A stretch of 64,000 nt of DNA from Proteobacteria bacterium UBA6503 (GCA_002436405.1 DJLZ01000005.1:310001-374000); one strand, 5' to 3'. Counted from the first letter of the stretch, positions 26,292-35,378 are shown. Numbers and translations are program-made. Notes: a model not told the origin generated them from the sequence alone.

Positions 26292-28949
26292 ATGTCTGAA
26301 GTTCTTCAAAGTATCTCGAATATCACCATCGAAGAGGAAATGAAACGGTCGTACCTCGACTATGCGATGAGTGTTATTGTTTCACGTGCGCTACCTGATG
26401 CGCGTGACGGTCTTAAACCTGTGCACCGCCGTGTTTTGTACGCGATGCGCGTTTTGGGGAACGAGTACAACCGTCCTTACAAAAAGTCAGCTCGTGTAGT
26501 TGGTGACGTAATTGGTAAATACCACCCACACGGTGATAGTGCTGTTTACATGACCATCGTACGTATGGCTCAAGACTTTTCGATGCGTTTGGAACTTGTT
26601 GATGGCCAAGGTAACTTTGGTTCGATGGATGGTGACGCACCAGCTGCGATGCGTTACACCGAAGTACGTATGGCACGTTCAGCAAGCTACATGCTGCAAG
26701 ACCTTGACAAAGACACCGTAGACTTCCGCCCGAACTACGATGGTGAAGATGTTGAGCCTTCAGTGCTACCTGCACGTATTCCTAACCTACTTGTTAACGG
26801 TTCATCTGGTATTGCTGTTGGTATGGCGACGAACATCCCGCCGCATAACCTAGGCGAAATTGTTGACGGCGCCCTAATGATGATTGACAACCCTAGCGTT
26901 GAAGCTGAAGAACTGCTTCACGTTGTGAAGGGTCCTGACTTCCCAACTGGTGGTATCGTAATGGGCCGCGGTGGTATTAAGTCAGCGCTTCTAACAGGTC
27001 GTGGTAGCGTGATTATGCGTGGCCGCACACACTTCGAAGAAAATGGCAATAAACGCGCCATTATCATTACTGAAATTCCATACCAGGTGAACAAAGCGAA
27101 AATGGTTGAGAAAATCGCCGACCTTGTTCGCGATAAGATCATTACTGGTATCTCTGACCTACGTGACGAATCTGACCGTAGTGGTGTTCGTGTAGTTGTA
27201 GAACTTAAGCGTGATGCTGACCAAGACGTTCTGCTGAACCAATTGTTCCAGCACACACAGCTACAAGATTCATTCTCGTACAACATGTTGGCTCTTGATG
27301 GTGGTCGTCCTAAGCTTATGGGCGTGAAGCAACTACTTAGCTGCTTCCTGAAACACCGTGAAGACGTTATCGTACGCCGCACAAAATACGAGCTAAACAA
27401 AGCCCGTACACGTGCCCACGTACTTGTTGGTTTGGCGATTGCTGTTGCCAACATTGACGACATTATTAAGCTTATCCGTAACGCACCAAACCCAGCCGAA
27501 GCGAAAGCCGGCTTGATGGATCGTGACTGGCCAGCTGAAAACGTGCGCCCACTTATTGAACTTCTAGGCGAGCCATTCTCAGGCACAACCTACAAGATGA
27601 GTGAAGCACAAGCCCAAGCTATTTTGGAACTACGCCTACACCGCCTAACTGGCCTAGAGCGTGACAAGATTAACGATGAAGCGAACGAAATTTCAGCCTT
27701 CATTAAAGGCTTGGTAGACATTCTTTCTAACCGCGAAGTTCTGCTTGGCATCATGAAAGATGAACTTAACGAAGTTAAAGAGCTATTTGCGACACCTCGT
27801 AAGTCTGACATTGAAGACGCCCCGGGCGAATTCAACCTTGAAGACTTCATTAAACCTGAAGAAATGGTAGTAACAATTTCTGACGGTGGTTACGCCAAGC
27901 GCCAACCACTTGCTGACTACCGTGCGCAGCGCCGTGGTGGTAAAGGCCGTAGCGTAACAAGCATGAAGGATGACGAACAGCTAGAAACACTATTCGTTGC
28001 GAACACCCACCAACCGCTGTTGGTATTTACCTCAAACGGTCAGGTGTTCAAGATGAAGGTATTTGAAATTCCACAAGCGAGCCATGGCTCACGTGGTAAG
28101 GCATTCATTAACCTCGTGAACTTGGAAAAAGACGAGCGTGTACTACGTGTACTTGCTTGCCCTCGTGAACAAGAAGAGTGGGATAAGATGGTTGCACTAT
28201 TCGCAACACGTAACGGCCTTATCCGTAAGACGCCACTAAACGCATTCTCAAACGTGCACTCAGGTGGTATCCGCGGTATTAACCTTCAAGACGGTGACGA
28301 GCTTGTTAACGTAGCTCTAACCGGTGAAGAAGATGGCGACGTGCTTATCTCAACCCGTAATGGTCAGGCTGTACGATTCCCAGTAGCGGATATGCGTACA
28401 ATTGCAAGCCGTACGGCTTACGGTGTTAAGGGTGTAACCCTGCGTGACGACGACAAACTTGTATCAATGGACGTTGTAACTGAAGAAGAGCCACTGATTT
28501 TGACTGTGACTGAAAACGGTTACGGTAAGTGTACGCCTCAAGAGCAGTTCCCACAGCGTAGCCGTGGCACAATTGGTGTTATTGCAATTAAAACATCTGA
28601 GCGTAACGGCCCAGTTGTAGCTTCGATGCCAGTAGGCGCTGAAGACCACGTGATCTTTGTAACAAGTGAAGGTCAGGTTATCCGTACTCGTGTTGAAGAC
28701 ATCAGCACCATCGGCCGTAACACCCAAGGTGTGCGTCTGTTCCGTGTGGATAAAGAGGTTGTAGCAACTGCTGTACGTATCCCAGCTGATGTACTTAGCG
28801 AAGATGACGAAGACGAAGTAACAGCCGTTGACGAGCAAGCCACTGACGAAATGAAAGCCGAAGCTGCTGATGCGCAAGACGCACCAGAAGAAACAGTAGA
28901 CGCTGAAACTTCAGATGACGAAGCTGAAGAAGCAAAGTCTGAAGAATAA
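26292..28949 (+). CDS. gyrA: DNA gyrase subunit A
   Basis: DNA-cleaving subunit of gyrase, which introduces negative supercoils. Landmarks: YLDYAMSVIVSRALPDARDGLKPVHRRVLYAM, KYHPHGDSAVY, AAMRYTEVRM with the active-site Tyr, and in the C-terminal beta-pinwheel the GyrA box QRRGGKG (~542), which marks gyrase rather than topoisomerase IV. 885 residues with an acidic tail (EETVDAETSDDEAEEAKSEE). Ser83 of the quinolone region is present, but position 87, usually Asp, is Met (codon at 26,550). It heads the gyrA-coaD-ogt-cyclophilin-queA-tgt run. Confidence 0.98.
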   Translation: MSEVLQSISNITIEEEMKRSYLDYAMSVIVSRALPDARDGLKPVHRRVLYAMRVLGNEYNRPYKKSARVVGDVIGKYHPHGDSAVYMTIVRMAQDFSMRLELVDGQGNFGSMDGDAPAAMRYTEVRMARSASYMLQDLDKDTVDFRPNYDGEDVEPSVLPARIPNLLVNGSSGIAVGMATNIPPHNLGEIVDGALMMIDNPSVEAEELLHVVKGPDFPTGGIVMGRGGIKSALLTGRGSVIMRGRTHFEENGNKRAIIITEIPYQVNKAKMVEKIADLVRDKIITGISDLRDESDRSGVRVVVELKRDADQDVLLNQLFQHTQLQDSFSYNMLALDGGRPKLMGVKQLLSCFLKHREDVIVRRTKYELNKARTRAHVLVGLAIAVANIDDIIKLIRNAPNPAEAKAGLMDRDWPAENVRPLIELLGEPFSGTTYKMSEAQAQAILELRLHRLTGLERDKINDEANEISAFIKGLVDILSNREVLLGIMKDELNEVKELFATPRKSDIEDAPGEFNLEDFIKPEEMVVTISDGGYAKRQPLADYRAQRRGGKGRSVTSMKDDEQLETLFVANTHQPLLVFTSNGQVFKMKVFEIPQASHGSRGKAFINLVNLEKDERVLRVLACPREQEEWDKMVALFATRNGLIRKTPLNAFSNVHSGGIRGINLQDGDELVNVALTGEEDGDVLISTRNGQAVRFPVADMRTIASRTAYGVKGVTLRDDDKLVSMDVVTEEEPLILTVTENGYGKCTPQEQFPQRSRGTIGVIAIKTSERNGPVVASMPVGAEDHVIFVTSEGQVIRTRVEDISTIGRNTQGVRLFRVDKEVVATAVRIPADVLSEDDEDEVTAVDEQATDEMKAEAADAQDAPEETVDAETSDDEAEEAKSEE

Positions 28950-28967
28950 TAGTCAGAGCATATCTTG

Positions 28968-29507
28968 ATGACTCAAAAACTAAACAACACCAATGTGGCC
29001 GTTTATGCGGGGACCTTTGACCCCGTAACGAACGGCCACGTTGATATTATTACCCGTGCAAGCAGCCTATACGAAAAGGTATATGTTGCGGTTTCAGACC
29101 ATGGCCGTAAAAAGACATTTTTCAACCTTGAAGAACGCCTAGACGCCATGAACAAAGCCCTAGAGCACCTTGATAATGTTGAAGTTGTTGGGTTTACCAA
29201 TCTGCTTTACCAACTTGTAGAAGAGCTAGGCGCTGGCGTTGTTGTACGTGGCCTACGTATGACCAGCGACTTTGACTACGAGTTCCAAATGGCTGAGATG
29301 AACCACAATCTAAGTGCCCACTTTGAGACTGTCTTTTTAATGGCACGCTCAGAGCACAGCACAATTTCATCGACCACAGTTAAAGAAGTTGCAGGGCTAG
29401 GGGGCGATATTAGCCGCTTTGTGCCTGCGCATGTTCAAACAATGCTGGAGAAAATCTATGACCGCAAAAACGGTGTACACCCCACTCGGTTCGCTGGTTC
29501 TGAATGA
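28968..29507 (+). CDS. coaD: Phosphopantetheine adenylyltransferase
   Basis: Catalyses the penultimate step of CoA synthesis, making dephospho-CoA from phosphopantetheine and ATP. It has the nucleotidyltransferase motif YAGTFDPVTNGHVDII (T/HxGH), VVVRGLRMTSDFDYEFQMAEMN and SSTTVKEVAGLGGDISRFVP. The ATG at 28,968 gives 179 residues; an in-frame TTG one codon earlier is less likely. The gyrA-coaD pairing is usual in Alphaproteobacteria. Its last 50 bases overlap the next gene in another frame. Confidence 0.97.
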   Translation: MTQKLNNTNVAVYAGTFDPVTNGHVDIITRASSLYEKVYVAVSDHGRKKTFFNLEERLDAMNKALEHLDNVEVVGFTNLLYQLVEELGAGVVVRGLRMTSDFDYEFQMAEMNHNLSAHFETVFLMARSEHSTISSTTVKEVAGLGGDISRFVPAHVQTMLEKIYDRKNGVHPTRFAGSE

Positions 29508-30546
29508 TCACGAAAACCACATTGTTGACCTAAGCTGGAATGCCGAACACTTTCACGAGCAACAATCACCCGTTCTAGAACACGCAGCGGAAGAGATTGA
29601 AGCTTACTTCAACCAAGACCTTACAAAGTTTACTGTACCTACAGCCTTTAAAACGGGCACAGCCTTTCAGCAAAAGGTATGGCAGGCGATTGCCGAAATT
29701 CCATTTGGTGAAACCGTAACCTACGGCGAACTTGCAAAAGACCTAGGCACAAGCCCACGTGCGTTGGGCACGGCGTGCGGTAAAAACCCAGTGCCGCTTA
29801 TTATCCCGTGCCACCGTGTGGTAGGTGATGATGGCAAGCTAACAGGCTACAGCGGCGGTGACGGTACACTGACAAAACGTGTATTGCTGGGCTTTGAAAA
29901 GCAAGCCAAGCACGAGCACCTAAACCTTATGCTTTGGCGTGAACTGCGTGAGGCTATTCCGCAAAAGCCATTTTACTTTATGCGCCACGGTGAGACTGAC
30001 TATAACAAAAACCTTATCCTGCAAGGTGGCCTGATTGATTCATCAATCAACGAGACTGGCCAACAACAGGCGGTTAAAGCCGGTAAACGCATTGCTGAAG
30101 TGTTTAACCCAAGTGTTGTTTGGCATAGCGAGCTACAGCGTACTAAGCAAACCATGGAAGGTGTGCTTAGCCAAATGCCTGAAAAACAATGTGAAATTGA
30201 TAACCACTTCGGTTTGAATGAGCGTTCATTCGGTTTGTTTGATGGTAAGTCAGCTGATGAACTACCAGGCCTTTTCCACTATTACCAATGTAGCCCAGAA
30301 GGGGAAACTTGGCTTAAGGTCGTATCACGTATTGCTGTGGCCCTTGAAGATATTCTGAATAAGAGCGACGAAACACCTCTTATTGTGGCGCACGGCGCTG
30401 TTGCCCGCTGCATGGGCGACCTATTAGGCGCATGGCCACAAGATCACCGCTTCCAAAACTGTGAAGCTTGGTATGTTGAACCACCAAAAGACGGTACAAC
30501 CACAAGCCCATGGCAAGGTAAACAAATTCACGAGGGCGGCCTATAA
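29458..30546 (+). CDS. Fusion: O6-alkylguanine-DNA alkyltransferase + histidine phosphatase
   Basis: One 362-residue frame joins two enzymes. Residues 1-~150 are an Ogt/MGMT-type methyltransferase that repairs alkylated guanine by self-methylation: FQQKVWQAIAEIPFGETVTYGELAKDLG, the active-site PCHRV and GYSGG. Residues ~165-362 are a phosphoglycerate-mutase-type histidine phosphatase: the catalytic RHGETDYN, the second Arg/Glu region (NERSFGLFDGKSADE), and the second His in LIVAHGAVAR. No stop or start site separates them. The ATG at 29,458 has GGAG seven bases upstream and lies within coaD, 50 bases before its end. The combination is not a standard family that I recognise. Confidence 0.88.
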   Translation: MTAKTVYTPLGSLVLNDHENHIVDLSWNAEHFHEQQSPVLEHAAEEIEAYFNQDLTKFTVPTAFKTGTAFQQKVWQAIAEIPFGETVTYGELAKDLGTSPRALGTACGKNPVPLIIPCHRVVGDDGKLTGYSGGDGTLTKRVLLGFEKQAKHEHLNLMLWRELREAIPQKPFYFMRHGETDYNKNLILQGGLIDSSINETGQQQAVKAGKRIAEVFNPSVVWHSELQRTKQTMEGVLSQMPEKQCEIDNHFGLNERSFGLFDGKSADELPGLFHYYQCSPEGETWLKVVSRIAVALEDILNKSDETPLIVAHGAVARCMGDLLGAWPQDHRFQNCEAWYVEPPKDGTTTSPWQGKQIHEGGL

Positions 30547-30589
30547 GGCGAGCCACTGAATACAAAAATAAATAAAGGATAATAATACT

Positions 30590-31108
30590 ATGGAACTATC
30601 AAGCATCATCATGGGCGCAGCAGCAATGCTAGCAGCTACAACTGCATCAGCTCAGGACGTTCCAGCTGGCAACATGGTTGTTATGAACACAACTAAAGGC
30701 CCAGTTGTAATCGAACTTTACCCTAACGTGGCACCTAAACATGTTGAATCATTTAAAACACTTATCGCAAAAGGTTTTTACGATGGTTTAACTTTCCACC
30801 GTGTGGTACCAGGCTTTGTTGTACAAGGCGGCGACCCTAAAGGCGACGGTACAGGCGGCCCAGGTTACAACGTAAAAGCTGAGTTCTCAAACCTACCGCA
30901 CAAGCGTGGTACAGTTGCTGCTGCTCGTTCAGCGCACCCAGATTCAGCTGGTAGCCAGTTCTACATCGTTCTAGACGAAAACAGCGTACGTCACCTTGAC
31001 GGTCAGTACACCATCTTCGGCCAAGTTGTTGAAGGCATGGAAAATGTTGACGCTATCGAAATGGGCGACAAAATGACTGACTTTACAATTACCGAATCTG
31101 CTGAGTAA
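30590..31108 (+). CDS. Cyclophilin-type peptidyl-prolyl isomerase, exported
   Basis: Speeds proline cis-trans isomerisation in protein folding. An N-terminal signal peptide (MGAAAMLAATTASAQD, likely cut after ASA) indicates a periplasmic enzyme. The cyclophilin core follows: GFYDGLTFHRVVPGFVVQGGDP, GTVAAARSAHPDSAGSQFYI and YTIFGQVVEGMENVDAI. 172 residues. It sits between the ogt fusion and queA, as in many Alphaproteobacteria. Confidence 0.95.
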   Translation: MELSSIIMGAAAMLAATTASAQDVPAGNMVVMNTTKGPVVIELYPNVAPKHVESFKTLIAKGFYDGLTFHRVVPGFVVQGGDPKGDGTGGPGYNVKAEFSNLPHKRGTVAAARSAHPDSAGSQFYIVLDENSVRHLDGQYTIFGQVVEGMENVDAIEMGDKMTDFTITESAE

Positions 31109-31119
31109 TTACGTAAAGC

Positions 31120-32244
31120 ATGTCGTACACATTATCTGACTACGACTACACCTTGCCCCCTGAGCTTATTGCCCAGCAGCCTGCTACACCACGTGACAGT
31201 GCTCGGCTTTTAGTTTCGGGGGCTTCTGGTGCTAAAGGGGGCATTAATGCGAAGGACTATACCTTTGCTGATTTGCCGTCTTTACTTAAAGCGGGCGATA
31301 TTCTGGTTACCAATAACACCCGTGTTCTACCCGCACGCCTTTATGGCTACCGCGAAAAGGTAGAGATTGTCTCAGATGGGGCAAACCTACCGTACGAAGT
31401 TAAAGGCAAACTTGATGTTGAAGTTTTGCTGCACCGCTATACAGGCAACGACAACGAATGGCTGGCCTTTTGTAAGCCTGCCAAAAAGCTAAAGCCCGGG
31501 CATACCATCTTCTTTGGCGATGAAGAAACCCTTGGCGAGGCTGACGTTGTGGGCCGTGATGGCGACCAACTTATTCTGAATTTTAAAAATTTTGGCTCTA
31601 ATGATGCTGTTGGCTTTGAAAGCTTTTTAAAACAAGCGGGCGAGCTACCATTGCCGCCATACATTGAGCGCCCTGACGGTAACGAAGACGACGATAACGA
31701 ACGTTACCAAACCGTTTACGCAAAGCGCCAAGGCGCAGTGGCAGCGCCAACTGCAGGCTTGCACTTTACGCCTGAACTCCTGCGTGAGCTTGAGCAAAAA
31801 GGCGTTGAAACTGCACAAGTTACGCTGCACGTAGGTGCGGGGACCTTCCAGCCTGTGCGTTCGGAAGATCTAAGCGAACACATTATGCACAAAGAGTGGG
31901 GCGAGATTACCGCCGAAACTGTGGCCCAAATTGAAGCCGCAAAAGCCCGTGGCGGCCGCGTTATTTGCGTGGGCACTACCAGCATGCGGATTATTGAAAC
32001 CGCCTCACAAAGTGGCACGCTTAAGCCGTTTAAGGGCGATACTGATATTTTTATTCAGCCGGGCTACACCTTTAAAACGGTTGATGGGTTGATTACGAAC
32101 TTCCATCTGCCTAAGTCTACATTGCTAATGCTTGTGGCAGCCTTTGTGGGCCACGACGAAATGCACCAAATTTATAAAACTGCTATTGCCGAAAAATACC
32201 GCTTTTACAGCTATGGCGATAGTTCACTACTCTGGAGAAAGTAA
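31120..32244 (+). CDS. queA: S-adenosylmethionine:tRNA ribosyltransferase-isomerase
   Basis: Adds the epoxycyclopentanediol precursor from SAM to 7-aminomethyl-7-deazaguanine at position 34 of tRNA, in queuosine synthesis. Motifs: YDYTLPPELIAQQP, TNNTRVLPARL, GAVAAPTAGLHFTPELL, VTLHVGAGTFQPVR and FIQPGYTFKTVDGLITNFHLPKSTLLMLVAAF. 374 residues. The stop is followed at once by the tgt start; both belong to the same pathway. Confidence 0.98.
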   Translation: MSYTLSDYDYTLPPELIAQQPATPRDSARLLVSGASGAKGGINAKDYTFADLPSLLKAGDILVTNNTRVLPARLYGYREKVEIVSDGANLPYEVKGKLDVEVLLHRYTGNDNEWLAFCKPAKKLKPGHTIFFGDEETLGEADVVGRDGDQLILNFKNFGSNDAVGFESFLKQAGELPLPPYIERPDGNEDDDNERYQTVYAKRQGAVAAPTAGLHFTPELLRELEQKGVETAQVTLHVGAGTFQPVRSEDLSEHIMHKEWGEITAETVAQIEAAKARGGRVICVGTTSMRIIETASQSGTLKPFKGDTDIFIQPGYTFKTVDGLITNFHLPKSTLLMLVAAFVGHDEMHQIYKTAIAEKYRFYSYGDSSLLWRK

Positions 32245-33351
32245 ATGCCAGCCTTTGAATATAAACTCCTGAAAACTGATGGCAAAGCACGCCTTGGTGA
32301 AGTTCATACAGCGCACGGTGTTATCCGTACGCCTGCATTTATGCCTGTGGGTACAGCCGCCACCGTTAAAGGCATGCGCCCTGAAGAGGTAAAGGCGCTG
32401 GGGTCTGATATTATCCTTGGTAACACATACCACTTGTTCTTGCGTCCGGGGCATGAACTTATTGAAGAACTTGGCGGCCTGCATAAGTTTATGAACTGGC
32501 CTGGCCCAATCTTGACCGACTCTGGCGGCTATCAGGTGTTCTCTCTTGCAGATTCGCGCAAAATTACAGAAGAGGGCGTAACCTTCCGTTCGCATATCGA
32601 TGGCGACAAGAAAACCCTAACGCCTGAAAATAGCACTGAAATTCAACGTGCGCTTGATGCCACCATCACCATGGCTTTTGACGAGTGCACCCCATACCCA
32701 GCCGAAGTTGACGTTGCTGCCGATAGCATGCGTATGTCAATGCGTTGGGCCAAGCGCTCGCGCGATGCTTTTGTAAAGCGTGAAGGCTATGGCCAGTTTG
32801 GTATTATGCAAGGTGGTATGCACCCGCATTTACGTAAAGAGAGTATGGAAGCACTTGAGAAGCTAGACTTTGAAGGCTACGCCATTGGCGGCCTTGCAGT
32901 AGGCGAACCACCTGAAATGCTTGCTGAGATGACCGAGGTTTGCGCCGACCTTATGCCAACTGATAAGCCGCGTTACCTTATGGGCGTGGGCTACCCGAGC
33001 GATATTATTCGTGCGGTACTGGCAGGAGTTGATATGTTTGATTGCGTCCTGCCAACACGTAACGGCCGTAACGGGCAGGGCTATACCTCAGAAGGTTTAG
33101 TGAAAATTAAACTAAAAACATTTGAGCGTGATCCTTCACCGCTTGACCCTAACTGCGAGTGTAATACCTGTAAAAACTACTCAAAGTCATACCTACGCCA
33201 CCTTTACCGTGCAGACGAAATGCTGGCGGGTATGCTGATTACGCACCATAACATCCACTTTTACCAGCAGCTGATGCAAACACTGCGTCAGGCGATTAGC
33301 GACGGTAACTTGCAAGAAGTTGCCACTAAACTTCTTAAAAAGGTGCGCTAA
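32245..33351 (+). CDS. tgt: tRNA-guanine transglycosylase
   Basis: Exchanges guanine 34 for preQ1 in tRNAs with GUN anticodons, the step before QueA. Motifs: TPAFMPVGTAATVKG, LTDSGGYQVFSL (catalytic Asp region), QGGMHPHLR and MFDCVLPTRNGRNGQ (nucleophile Asp region). The zinc site is CECNTCKNYSKSYLRHL (C-x-C-x2-C with a later His). 368 residues, normal. It directly follows queA. Confidence 0.98.
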   Translation: MPAFEYKLLKTDGKARLGEVHTAHGVIRTPAFMPVGTAATVKGMRPEEVKALGSDIILGNTYHLFLRPGHELIEELGGLHKFMNWPGPILTDSGGYQVFSLADSRKITEEGVTFRSHIDGDKKTLTPENSTEIQRALDATITMAFDECTPYPAEVDVAADSMRMSMRWAKRSRDAFVKREGYGQFGIMQGGMHPHLRKESMEALEKLDFEGYAIGGLAVGEPPEMLAEMTEVCADLMPTDKPRYLMGVGYPSDIIRAVLAGVDMFDCVLPTRNGRNGQGYTSEGLVKIKLKTFERDPSPLDPNCECNTCKNYSKSYLRHLYRADEMLAGMLITHHNIHFYQQLMQTLRQAISDGNLQEVATKLLKKVR

Positions 33352-33417
33352 ATTATACATAATTGCTTGAAATTGTGCTCTTTTTCAAAAAATGTATGCA
33401 CAATAGTCAAAAAGTGG

Positions 33418-33445
33418 TTGACGTTCGAGTTCAAAAAAGTATGAT
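33418..33445 (+). promoter_or_regulatory. Sigma-70 promoter of the tRNA-Lys gene
   Basis: TTGACG (33418-33423) and TATGAT (33440-33445) with a 16-base spacer. The predicted start near 33,452 falls inside a 16-base palindrome. Confidence 0.7.
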
Positions 33446-33450
33446 GCGTC

Positions 33451-33466
33451 TTGTTCATATGAACAA
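33451..33466. repeat. Perfect 16-base palindrome at the tRNA-Lys transcription start
   Basis: TTGTTCATATGAACAA reads the same on both strands. It sits between the -10 box and the tRNA, where a bound dimeric regulator would block initiation. The half-site TTGTTC is operator-like, but no regulator is identified. Confidence 0.5.
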
Positions 33467-33475
33467 ACCCTTGAT

Positions 33476-33551
33476 GGGCCGTTAGCTCAGTTGGTAGAGC
33501 AGTTGACTTTTAATCAATTGGTCGTAGGTTCAAATCCTACACGGCCCACCA
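33476..33551 (+). tRNA. tRNA-Lys (anticodon TTT)
   Basis: Complete cloverleaf: acceptor GGGCCGT pairing with ACGGCCC, D-arm GCTCAGTTGGTAGAGC, anticodon loop CTTTTAA with anticodon TTT, T-arm GTAGGTTCAAATCCTAC, discriminator A and an encoded CCA. A promoter and a terminator flank it as a single-gene unit. It is intact, with no sign of an inserted element. Confidence 0.97.
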
Positions 33552-33563
33552 TTTAAACAAATA

Positions 33564-33590
33564 GCCTCCTTCGGGAGGCTTTTTTGTTTT
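33564..33590 (+). terminator. Terminator after tRNA-Lys
   Basis: GCCTCC (33564-33569), loop TTCG, GGAGGC (33574-33579), then a T-rich run. A classic stable UUCG-capped terminator. Confidence 0.93.
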
Positions 33591-33678
33591 TGGTGAACTG
33601 TCACAAGTGTGGGGTTTAATAATTACGCAGTGGTACTTATATTATTATTCTATTGATAACAAAAAGAAATGCTCACAC

Positions 33679-34983
33679 ATGCCCTTCAAAAAGTTTACCT
33701 ACCTTAGTATCCTTATGGTTTCGGTTTTATACATGAATGCAGCAAATAGTACGGACGCGAGATTTAACACTTATGATGAAATTCCCTACTTGCTAAAACA
33801 GTTTTTTAAGCCCCAGTTATATAAAGAGGAGTATCTTTTTAGGTCACTACAGAATATTCGTACTCGCTCAAATGGGGACTTAAAGAAACAGGAACAATTA
33901 CTTAAAGGCTATAGCCTCACATCAAATCAGGACTTATACCTTATTGCAGAAAAAGCATTTAATACCGTAGATACTGATAGCGACAATGTAATCTCTCAAG
34001 ATGAATATGAGCGCTATCAAGGAATTAAGGAAGATCTACTTTCGAGATGGCAAGATGGATATACAAGGGTTACACAGGTAAGGCCGAGTATTCCTGCATC
34101 GAAACCACAAACATGTAGTTTTGAAAATGCGTACTTCCCTCCAGATATGAAGGTATATGCTACGGGGCAATATGGCGGCACTAGACTTGGTTTTCAGATT
34201 GATGATAGTGGCCACGAAGCTCATCGTATTGAGGTGACGGTGAATAAGCCTAATGAGAATGTGGCCCTCATTTTAGGGAGTTATGAACCAACAATTTGGA
34301 AAATTAGCCGCACGCCTGAAACCAACATCGTAGCTGTACTCGCTGGTGGATACCATAAGCAGATTGTATCTGGCCTTGCTGAGAACGTTCCTGTTCTGAC
34401 AACACAGCATGGTAAAGATTCACCCTGTGGGTATTTTTACCTCGCAAGCAACAAGCTAGAAAAACTAAATCCAATGTCACGCATGGTTTTTAGCATGCCT
34501 GCTGATATGTTTTATGAGGCAAAGTCAGGTAGGGCTCTCATTGGTGAGCAACCCTATGACCCAGCTGATATTATTACTGATAATGAGCAACCGCTGCGCA
34601 GTTATAAAATAACAGGCCAAATGGCAGGCCCTGCTGGGCTAGAGCAACTTGCTGGTCAAGGTGTTTTGCGACGTGCTACAGCGGCTGATGCTCAGGCTTG
34701 GCTACAGGCACAAATGAGGCAGCAACAGAAGCAACCTACATTAGATATTCCTCCTACAGCCGGTGGTAATAGTATCAGAAGCAATGTGAGGCCTATAAGA
34801 ATTATGCACAACGCTTATGTCGTATTGCAGGCTTTTGAGTTTCCTCCTGGTTTATATGGGGCTAATTCAGGTACTTTTATTGTACCAAGAGGCGTTGAGA
34901 CGCCTATCGGCAATCCAGGACACTCATCTGTCTATGATATGAATACACTTACCTGCAAAGGCCCTATGTGCCGTTCGAATTAA
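33679..34983 (+). CDS. Secreted protein with an EF-hand, function unknown
   Basis: About 434 residues from the ATG at 33,679; the open frame begins earlier, but this start gives a signal peptide (basic MPFKKF, then LSILMVSVLYMNAANS). A canonical calcium-binding EF-hand loop, DTDSDNVISQDE, lies at ~98-109 within helical context (AEKAFNTV, YERYQGIKE). The rest is not recognised. It has few cysteines: one at CSFENAYFP, one at SPCGYFY, and two near the C-terminus (CKGPMC). AT-rich codon choice unlike the neighbouring housekeeping genes suggests acquisition. Its 3' end meets the convergent GFA gene. Confidence 0.7.
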   Translation: MPFKKFTYLSILMVSVLYMNAANSTDARFNTYDEIPYLLKQFFKPQLYKEEYLFRSLQNIRTRSNGDLKKQEQLLKGYSLTSNQDLYLIAEKAFNTVDTDSDNVISQDEYERYQGIKEDLLSRWQDGYTRVTQVRPSIPASKPQTCSFENAYFPPDMKVYATGQYGGTRLGFQIDDSGHEAHRIEVTVNKPNENVALILGSYEPTIWKISRTPETNIVAVLAGGYHKQIVSGLAENVPVLTTQHGKDSPCGYFYLASNKLEKLNPMSRMVFSMPADMFYEAKSGRALIGEQPYDPADIITDNEQPLRSYKITGQMAGPAGLEQLAGQGVLRRATAADAQAWLQAQMRQQQKQPTLDIPPTAGGNSIRSNVRPIRIMHNAYVVLQAFEFPPGLYGANSGTFIVPRGVETPIGNPGHSSVYDMNTLTCKGPMCRSN

Positions 34984-34985
34984 GC

Positions 34986-35378
34986 TTATTTTAACCAAGG
35001 CACGCGGGTTTCAATAAACACATGGCGCTGAACTACGTTTGACAGTTTGTCTTGGGTGGTGATGTTTGTACGGGTAAAGAACACTTCTTCGCCGTGCTCT
35101 TTATATTGTTTTGCATTTTCAGTGTATTGATGGAAGAAAGGTGAGCCACAGTTGGTGCAAAAGCCGCGGCGTGAGTTGGCGTAGTCGTAGGTTTTAAAGT
35201 GGTTGTTTGGGTCGTGGATGTTGTAGTCGGAAGTTTTAAAACCACACCAGGTAGAAAAGGGGGCGCCGTTTAGTCGTTGGCACATTGTACAATGGCAATG
35301 GCCTTCCCAGCTTACAGGGCCAGCAACATCAAAAGTTACTTCCCCGCAATAGCAGCTGCCTTTTAGTCTCATAATCAT
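34986..35378 (-). CDS. GFA/CENP-V family zinc protein
   Basis: 130-residue protein of the glutathione-dependent formaldehyde-activating enzyme (Gfa) family. Zinc-binding cysteine clusters are all present: GSCYCGEV, CHCTMCQRLNG and GFCTNCGSPFF. The family fold is established; the substrate is uncertain, since many members are not true Gfa enzymes. It is convergent with the EF-hand gene and divergent from terC. Confidence 0.88.
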   Translation of the reverse strand: MIMRLKGSCYCGEVTFDVAGPVSWEGHCHCTMCQRLNGAPFSTWCGFKTSDYNIHDPNNHFKTYDYANSRRGFCTNCGSPFFHQYTENAKQYKEHGEEVFFTRTNITTQDKLSNVVQRHVFIETRVPWLK

